Assembly: GCA_032164245.1 (NCBI GenBank)
Contig: JAVMKO010000021.1
Coordinates: 7,648,785 to 7,712,784 of the forward strand
Length of the DNA: 64,000 nt
Direction: 5' to 3'
Source of the DNA: Sternotherus odoratus
Taxonomy: Eukaryota; Chordata; Testudines; Kinosternidae
A program made the position numbers and the translations under genes. The notes beneath the pieces were generated by a model. It was given only the letters and a program-made list of their open reading frames with translations. It was not told the DNA's origin and searched no databases. Below, piece by piece: positions 57,250 through 64,000 of the stretch; the stretch's first letter is position 1, and each line of letters opens with the position of its first letter.

Positions 57250-58954
57250 ACCAGTGAGCATGCAACACTACAGAAAAGAAAAGGAAATGCTAATAGTGAG
57301 ATGGGGGGATGGTAGGCAGAGAGACAAGGGAGAAGGCATAAAGGTGCTATAGACTTTATTCTAACAAAGTCCCTATCCCTGTTCCACCCCAATTACATGG
57401 TGTTCTTTCCTTCAGATGGTTCTGCAGTGGCACACAGAGCTTGCACAAAGAACTCTGATTTTCTATTTGCTAACAAGGCAACAACAATAGGATACTTAGA
57501 GGGATTCTCAACAGAAGCTACACAGAGAGGGTCTTCTGGTACTAATCCTTTACCACAAAGCATTCAGTGTTTGAAGAGGAGTCACTTACTACTCTTTTAA
57601 CTACTACAGGAAACCAGATTTGCTACTATCTTCTTGTTTCGACTTACATTACAACTGACAGTTATTCTAGGTCTGTGCTTACACATAATACGTAAAGAGC
57701 ATGCAGCATGTGTTATCTTTACATTAGGTTTTGGTCTTTTTATTTTCATTTATTTTCTATGGGGAAGAAGGTCTTTGTTGTTCAATAGTAGGATATCACT
57801 TTTTTCAGATCAACAGCAAACATGGCCCGCTTGCTGTTTTTTTTCCTGGAAGTGTTCTGATAAACAGTGCAACAGAAGTAATTGATATGTCTGCAAATAT
57901 AGCAACAACATGACTCAGCTATGCTTGATATCAAACAGGCAGTGTGTGTAGCAATCAGACCCAACTGTAGCAGTTCACTTTTTCCATTATATTTTACAGC
58001 AGCGATTCCTGAACTATGCTCCATGGATCACCAGTGGGTTGCAAGACACTTGCAGTCTTTCCTTGTTCCAGCTGTTGAATAGCATTAAAAAATACATTAA
58101 ATGCTCTCCTTATATTACTTTTCCATGCTGACAACTACCAGAAAGAGGTTATTTGATGGCAAATTGGTGGTCAGAAACACAAATGAACAGACTATGCATG
58201 AGACAATTAATGTATTAAAATACACTTCATGCTATGGAAGTCAGAGAGTCCCTGCAGCATGGTTAGACTTAGTTATTTCCCCAGACTGTTGGTCAGGTGA
58301 ATGGAAACAGGAAACATCAGTGAAAACATACACACAAGCAAAATACAACTTCAGTTCTGGTATTAGTTTGCATCATTGTGTAGTAAAATAGAATGTTTGA
58401 TCAAAGACAGCATTATGCCATTTCCCATGCACATCCTTGAAAGCTACATAGAGGTACTCCAGTAGAAAATAACATTGTGCAGCCTGGTGGTGGTAACTGC
58501 TGAAGAGCTCTTTTCCCCCTTTGGGACAGGTGTGAGAGGTTCACGTTCACTTTCTGAGAGAAGTTTGCAACTTCCCCTTTCTACCGCAACTGACAGCACT
58601 GGAAGTACCCAACAGCTTTCCATCCCTTCCGAAACCGCATTAGTAATCATAAGGATGTGTGATTTTTCAAATCATTCTAGTCCATAGCACAGTGAAATTA
58701 AATGTCTGTGTACTATATCTATCCAGACCAACAAGGTAAAACAGACTGGCAGGTGGAGTGTGAATATATTCCTTTGACAATGTAGCAGCTCATGACTTGC
58801 ATTCATACCTGTGAACTGAAGAATTTTATTTTATTTTTTAAAAGCAAGCATTTCCAGCATTAGACTTTCAAGTACCATGCCACCGTTTCTGCACTGGAGA
58901 AGTAAAAGACATATGGGGCAGAACTTGATTAAAAGTGTTCAATAAACCTGTAAT
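57250..58954. other. MACO1: Macoilin large intron, unassigned
   Basis: Mostly unassigned. At about 58,000-58,075 CAGCGATTCCTGAACTATGC followed by ATGGATCACCAGTGGG resembles the left end of a hAT element of the CAGTGGTTCT type, with no matching right end found. Confidence 0.45.
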
Positions 58955-59180
58955 GTACTTTGTACTTCTATAGTGCCATTAATCAAAGGATTTGTTAAAA
59001 CACTTTATTATGCCTCACAACAACCCTGTGAGGTAGGTGAGTATACCCATTTTGCAGCTGGATAAACTGAGGCATGGCACGGTAAAGTGATTTGCCGACA
59101 CTCCCATAGGAAATCGATAGCAGAGTTAACAACAGAAATAAGATACCCACCTCCCAGTCCATTTTTCTAATCACTGCCTT
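58955..59180 (-). mobile_element. MIR/CORE-SINE remnant
   Basis: CCTCACAACAACCCTGTGAG, CATTTTGCAGCTGGATAAAC and TGAGGCATGGCACGG follow the reversed MIR core. It ends about 120 bp before the macoilin exon at 59,299. Confidence 0.7.
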
Positions 59181-59298
59181 TCTAACAAAGCCATAAACTG
59201 ATTTGTTAATGGTTTTCTAAAAAAAGGGTTTCTAATCTATTGAAAAAGAAGCATGATGAGAGAAAGAGGTGGTTAGGCAATGAACATATCAAACTTAC

Positions 59299-59797
59299 CT
59301 TACCAGTGCATCTGGTTTGCTTAGCTGGTTATTAGGAATACAGTTTTCCATTAAGTCCTTGTGTGTGCTTGGGCTCTTGCTAGTGCATTTCTGTTTTTTC
59401 TCATTTTTAGTAGATGAGGAAGGGATGCTCCCATTAGTTGCACTGTGACTGCGAGGTGAGGAGTTCACAACTCCACTGGCATTTTTGTAATTTTTGGATG
59501 AGGCAGTGCATGAGTCCTCTTTTAAGAGATTTTCTGTACTTCCAACAAGATCATTATTTAATCTTTTACTATTGATATGGTTTTCCATATATTCAATTTC
59601 TTGTATTTTAGAGTCTACTGGTTGTAAAATATTATTATTTATTCCAAGGTTGTGTTTCTTGGCATCCTTGTCCTTTTCTTTCCCCTTTTCTCTATATTCT
59701 AGCTCTGGCAATGCTGTGGATAATTTTTTATTGGCTGGAATGCTTCCATTGTGTTGCAAAAGTACTGAGGAATCCATATCAGATAATCCTTTGGCTG
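59299..59797 (-). CDS. MACO1: Macoilin, large serine/lysine-rich exon
   Basis: The exon is 499 bp when the first of two tandem acceptors is used (CAGCAG: AG at 59,799-59,798, or AG at 59,796-59,795, which would drop one Ala). It encodes AAKGLSDMDSSVLLQHNGS, LEYREKGKEKDKDAKKHNLG, IQEIEYMENHINSKRLNNDL and a Ser-rich stretch SPRSHSATNGSIPSSS, then NQLSKPDALV. It is the low-complexity linker between the membrane domain and the coiled coil. The donor is GTAAGT, and the Arg codon is split across the intron. Confidence 0.95.
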
Positions 59798-60794
59798 CTG
59801 AAATAGCAAAAAAACGAGATTATTAAATCAATCTGTTCTGTGGCTTTTACAAACCATGTACCTATTTTTAAATATATAAATCATTAGTAAATTACAATCC
59901 TTTTTAGTGACAACCACCATCAAGGGTTATACTTAGGAAAAAAAATATAAAATATACTTAGGTATTAAAAAACTAATTTTAACAAACTCATGAAGTTTGG
60001 GTACAGACAATTCTATAAGAACAAATTCTGTTGTAGATACTTACTCTAAAGGCTAGCTTTAGAGAGACAATTAACCTGAAATCTAACCAATTTTAAAAGA
60101 CCTGTGGTATCTAAAACTACTTTTAATTCCTCTGCCCTCAAGTCCCTCCAACTGCTGCCATTTTGGGTGGTTTTACAAATTTTTTATAATTTTAAAGTAT
60201 TTCTCTCCTTTGTTACTGTGTGAAAGACCTACACAATCAACAGGGAAAACTCTGAACCTGACTACATGCAAAGTGCTGTCAAAAGCAGAAAGATTTCCTC
60301 CCTTCCCCCCATTTTACTTGTTACTTGTAATGATGCCAGGTTAAAAAAAAAGTCAGACAGGAGTCTGAAAGACTTGTTTTTAAAAAGAGGACAAGATTTT
60401 ATCTTTATCTAGGAAAAGGGCTATTTTACCAACATATCTTAATTAAGAATATGAAATGTCTACAGATCTCCAGAGGTTTAAGACGAAAGTTCATGTTCAT
60501 TTCCAAGTCTAACATTTCCAGTAAGTACACTGGTCTAACTGATCTCCATTTTATTACAGCAATACCTGGTGGTTAGAAACTCTGTTCTGCTTCATAGCCA
60601 ATACCATGAATAGAGTCAGGGAATGGATACTCACTAATGTAATACACCTTTTGTACATTAAGCTTCTAGACCAATATACAAAACAAAAAATAAAAAGGTG
60701 AAACTTCATATGGAGGCTTTTCTAAAAAAAGATTTGTTATAAAATCGATTTTTCCATTTTCTAAAATTAATTTCACATTATTTTTGGTAAAGGT
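59798..60794. other. MACO1: Macoilin intron, unassigned
   Basis: AT-rich intron sequence with no recognised repeat or exon. Confidence 0.5.
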
Positions 60795-61400
60795 TAGGGG
60801 CCCTACCAAATTCACAGCCAGGAAAAACGCATCAGGGACCATGAAATCTGGCCTTTTGTGTGCTTTTACCCTGTACTGTACAGATTTAAAGGGGGACGCC
60901 AGTGTTTCTTAAAACTGGGGGTCCTAACCCAAAAGGGAATTGCAGGTGGCTGCAAGAATATATTGGATGGTGAGGTGTCACCGTACTGCCACCCTTACTT
61001 CTGTGCTGCCTTCAGAGCAAAGTGGCCACAGAGTGGCGGCTGTTGGACTGGTCCCCAGCTCTGACAACAGCACCCCACCTGCATCAGTGCAAAAGAAAGA
61101 GTGGCAATACCATATTATGCCACTCTTACTTCTGAAGATGCTGCTGCCTTCAGAGCTGGAGTGTGACAACTGCTGGCCGGGATCCCAGCTCTGAAGGCAA
61201 AACTGCCGCCAGCAGCAGTTCAGAAGTAAGGGTAGAAGTACCGCAACCCATGCCTACAATAACTTTCCAACCCTTTTACAACTTCTTTCACAAGTACAAC
61301 ACTATGAAATTTCAGATGTAAATAGCTGAAATCATAAAATTTATGATTTTTAAAGTCCTACAACCATGAAATTGACCAAAATGGACTGGGAATTTGGTAC
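60795..61400. mobile_element. Miniature inverted-repeat element, copy 2 (CCCTACCAAATTCA family)
   Basis: It starts TAGGGGCCCTACCAAATTCA and continues CAGGGACCATGAAATCTGGC and CTTTTACCCTGTACTG, parallel to the copy at 2,891-3,353 (CATCACGGGCCGTGAAATCT, CTTTTACCCTGCACAG). The right side, CATGAAATTGACCAAAATGG, also matches. The middle is longer here and holds two similar GC-rich halves (TTGGACTGGTCCCCAGCTCT and GGCCGGGATCCCAGCTCT), which suggests an internal duplication. Reading frames of up to 84 codons inside are incidental. Confidence 0.72.
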
Positions 61401-62124
61401 ATTTCACCTGATGTTTTGTCATGAACATTTACCTTTAAAAACATAATAAAAAAGTAACTAAGTGTTATTGTAAGGTAAGCTCAGCTAATCAGAGAGGAAA
61501 GGCCAAGTTTTAAACGTCGACATTTACCAGAGCAGAAAAGACCAAGTATATGAGAAATATTATTTAACTATTAGTAAAATTGAGACTTTTTTTCTCTTCA
61601 AGGCAATGATGAGAGTTTTTTAAATAAGCACAGAAAGACTGCTAATTCTGATTAATATCTGAGAAACCTGTTCAAAAAAAAACCCTCTCTCTCTTTGGGG
61701 AATTAGCAAGTAAATTAAAAAAGCAAGAATAATGATCGCAAAATGTATTTTATTTCACCGTTTTTTCAATTGTAACTAGTACTTGTATTATAGTTTATTT
61801 GGTAAAAAAAAGAAATCTGAGTAATACACTCACTACAGCATATTGTTATTAAATCTGAAGTGGAAAGAGTCTGGGATTTTTGGTGCGAATTATAGAAACT
61901 ATGTAGATTAGCAAAGGTCTGCTTTAGCACACACAATGTAATAGAAAGAGAGCCCTAAGGCCCAAACTAAAATCGGGTCCTGCTGATACAAAGCAGAGTC
62001 AAAGAGTCGGGCTATGAGCAAAAGTCAGGCCCTGTTACAAAACAAATGCCTGCTTGCAGGTTCACTGTCTGGTATACAAACTTGGCAAGAAAATGCTGGT
62101 GTTGCAAAATACAGACACTTGTGA
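61401..62124. other. MACO1: Macoilin intron, unassigned
   Basis: AT-rich intron sequence with no recognised feature. Confidence 0.5.
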
Positions 62125-62307
62125 CACTGCTACCTTGATATAAGGCAGTCTGATATAATGCGGTAAAGGAGCTCTCTGGGGAGCGTGGCTGCACGCGCTC
62201 TGGTGGATCAGCGCATCAGCGGGTCTGGCTTCGATATAATCTGTTTCACCTATACTGCAGTACGATTTTTTGGCTCCTGAGGACAGCGTTACATCGAGGT
62301 AGCAGTG
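62125..62307. mobile_element. Short MITE with CACTGCTACCT ends
   Basis: The 183-bp element starts CACTGCTACCTTGATATAA and ends TTACATCGAGGTAGCAGTG, inverted ends of about 19 bp with a few mismatches. The right flank begins TA. The left flank has GA at the matching place. The GATATAA motif recurs inside (CTGATATAATGCGG, TTCGATATAATCTG). It may belong to the Tc1/mariner-pogo group. Confidence 0.7.
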
Positions 62308-62339
62308 TACTAGGCATTATGTAGTCATGTAAGCAGATT

Positions 62340-62825
62340 CCAGAAGGGTAATACCAGAACATCGCAATACAAACTTATGGTATAAATACACTCTCCAAAG
62401 ATGGTATAGGGACACACTGACCCCTCCTAAAGATAAGGTCAGGAAGATAGGGCAATGGATGGAGATGTTTTGATCGAACCAGCAGGTAGAAGGTATAGGG
62501 TGGTAACTTACCATGTCAGAGGGGTAATACATAACTTGTTTGTATCAGTGTATAAAAGAGGAGTAAACAGGATGAGTGTCTTTTTCTTGTCAGGGGTGGA
62601 GGGGGAAAGGGGAGAAACGGAAAGTCCCACCACTCACTGAGCTGATCCACTGTCACAGGCATACATGTATTAAGTGTACCTGTAGCATGTATAGGGGACT
62701 AATACTGTGCTTTGTTGGCAATAAACCTGGCCAAGTGCCTTCGCCACTAAACTGAGTCTGTGGTCTTCTTGGAAAGTTCAATTAAAGTCTGCTGTATGGG
62801 CTATCTAGCCAAGCCAGTGCAACAT
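62340..62825 (+). mobile_element. Possible solo LTR or LTR fragment
   Basis: A TATA box (TATAAAAGAG, 62,551-62,560) is followed 160 bp later by a polyadenylation signal (AATAAA, 62,720-62,725) and by CACTAAACTGAGTCTGTGGT, a layout typical of retroviral LTRs. Neither a defined TG...CA boundary nor a target duplication could be established. It could instead be an unrelated repeat, so the call is tentative. It ends about 100 bp before a macoilin exon and is antisense to it. Confidence 0.4.
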
Positions 62826-62924
62826 ACAGAGAGCACACACACGCAGCCAACAACTGACAACACGCAGTATTTCTTTAAATTACTGACGGTGGCAGCAAAA
62901 TACTGTGTAGTCAGTATAACCTAC

Positions 62925-63103
62925 CTTCCTCTGCCTCTCTCTCTTGCCTTTGTAGCATCTGTTGCTCTGGGGGTAGAGCTTGCTGGAGAAGCTGCATGTA
63001 AAATTCATTCTCTTTCTGCACTTCTTTTTGTTTTCTTAATCGCATTTTGTAGCTGACATAACTTTTGAAGCCAAAGCCCAAAGTCACGACAGGATAGCCA
63101 ATA
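62925..63103 (-). CDS. MACO1: Macoilin, exon at the end of the membrane domain
   Basis: The acceptor CTTCTTTCCAG and donor GTAGGT bound a 179-bp exon. It encodes IGYPVVTLGFGFKSYVSYKM, RLRKQKEVQKENEFYMQLLQ and QALPPEQQMLQRQEREAEE. The first part is the last hydrophobic segment, followed by a basic, then acidic, helical stretch. The first base completes a codon of the previous exon, beyond the window. The donor leaves one base of an Ala codon completed by the tandem acceptor of the next exon. Confidence 0.95.
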
Positions 63104-64000
63104 CTGGAAAGAAGACCATATTACCAACTTAATAAGATGTACAGCATGCTATAAATATATCTGGATTACACCTGTTACAAAAGGCATGGTCTACAGTGGT
63201 AAAAAGTCTTTGATCATACAGATATTCATCATTAAAGATGTAGTGATTTATTTATGTTGGCAAGCAGAGGCAGCTTTTAGACAACTGTCAGACTGGGCAA
63301 CATACAGACTGGGCAACAATCACTTAAGGAGATAATAGAGACACCTGGACGATTGAGCCTGGGGCTATAAGCCAGGAACTTCAGATTTCTAAACCTAGCT
63401 CTCCACTTACTTTATATATGGACTTTGGCACTTCATTTCATGCTTCAATGCACACATCAGTAAAATGGGGACACTATTACTTATATATCCTTGGGGTAAA
63501 GCATGTAAGACCTAAATATTGTTATTAGCGAATAGGAATTTTAGCAATTCAGAATGCTAGCAGATCATGCCATCCTGTGCTAACAAGGACACTTAATCAG
63601 TGGGAAACTGTCCACTGATAAGAGTATATGCCAAATGTGTTTATTTAAATTTGAGAATGGAAAAAAGTCTCATGCACTAGCCAAAAAAAAAAAAAAAGAA
63701 GAAAAAAAAAAGAGAGGAATCTGCTAGCAAATTAAAACATATTAAATTGATTTAGGCTAATATTCTGCCAAAGAAGTCTTGAAGAATGTGTGGAGGCATG
63801 CCTGTATCTATAACTCTCTTCCAAAAAGTATAACTCTGCTGATCAAGGCTGATAAACTAGATTCATGCAAGTTTTTATAGTGATAGGATTTCTAATATTT
63901 GTTTTAGGCTTCCCATCAGTTTCTTTATCCCAATATAAGTACTTAACAGACCCTGAAATAAAGCTACCAGCAATGATATGGCACTGATGACTTTCTAGGA
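63104..64000. other. MACO1: Macoilin intron, partial, unassigned
   Basis: Intron upstream of the first visible exon. An A-rich tract lies at 63,683-63,712. No further exon is visible before the window ends. Confidence 0.5.

Larger units (their letters stand above)
32829..63103 (-). other. MACO1: Macoilin gene, 3' seven exons
   Basis: Macoilin (older name TMEM57) is a conserved multi-pass protein of the endoplasmic reticulum and nuclear envelope. In C. elegans it is neuronal and affects excitability. Seven exons on the minus strand join in phase to give about 505 residues, against about 664 for the human protein, so roughly the first 158 residues (the membrane domain) are encoded beyond 64,000. 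If the human 11-exon layout holds, these are exons 5-11. All junctions are GT-AG. The sequence is very close to other vertebrate macoilins and shows no internal stop or frameshift, so it looks functional. Confidence 0.93.

Overview
The window looks like genomic DNA from a reptile, most likely a turtle. It has one split vertebrate gene (macoilin, MACO1) with long introns, canonical GT-AG junctions and a dense load of amniote transposons: CR1 LINEs, Cry-type tRNA SINEs that begin GTAGCCGTGTT, a tRNA SINE with a CR1-like tail, a 5S rRNA-derived SINE, MIR remnants, many small hAT elements, solo LTRs and a Helitron. The species call is inferred from this repeat mixture. No bacterial or viral operon structure is present.

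Layout. Positions 1 to about 29,100 hold no gene I can support. The first ~22 kb are visibly GC-richer and crowded with nested repeats, including a CR1 split by a solo LTR that is itself split by a hAT element (7,644-9,205), two solo LTRs of a second family (11,853-12,581 and 14,014-14,799), a 5S SINE, and fragments of Tx1-like and L2-like LINEs. From about 22-23 kb the base composition becomes AT-rich. A 1,067-bp Helitron-like element with an internal minisatellite lies at 25,675-26,741, and a hairpin-rich miniature element at 29,107-29,398.

The macoilin gene runs on the minus strand from 63,103 (first exon visible) to a stop codon at 32,829. Seven exons are present: 63,103-62,925, 59,797-59,299, 40,506-40,348, 39,057-38,875, 35,486-35,366, 34,721-34,547 and 33,031-32,829. 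Their reading phases join without conflict and encode about 505 residues, from the end of the membrane domain through the whole coiled-coil half to the C-terminus. The N-terminal exons lie beyond 64,000. The 3' UTR extends below 32,829. The 18.8-kb intron between the second and third visible exons holds hAT elements, a Tigger-like element, two CR1 copies and a tRNA SINE.

Apart from macoilin, the biology here is transposon biology. I found no new gene system. The most interesting items are the Helitron with its expanded minisatellite, CpG-dense cargo in small hAT elements, Cry SINE copies rearranged by foldback or micro-inversion, a NAGNAG alternative acceptor in macoilin, and a possible enhancer near 13.1-13.3 kb. 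No exon of a neighbouring gene was recognised downstream of macoilin.
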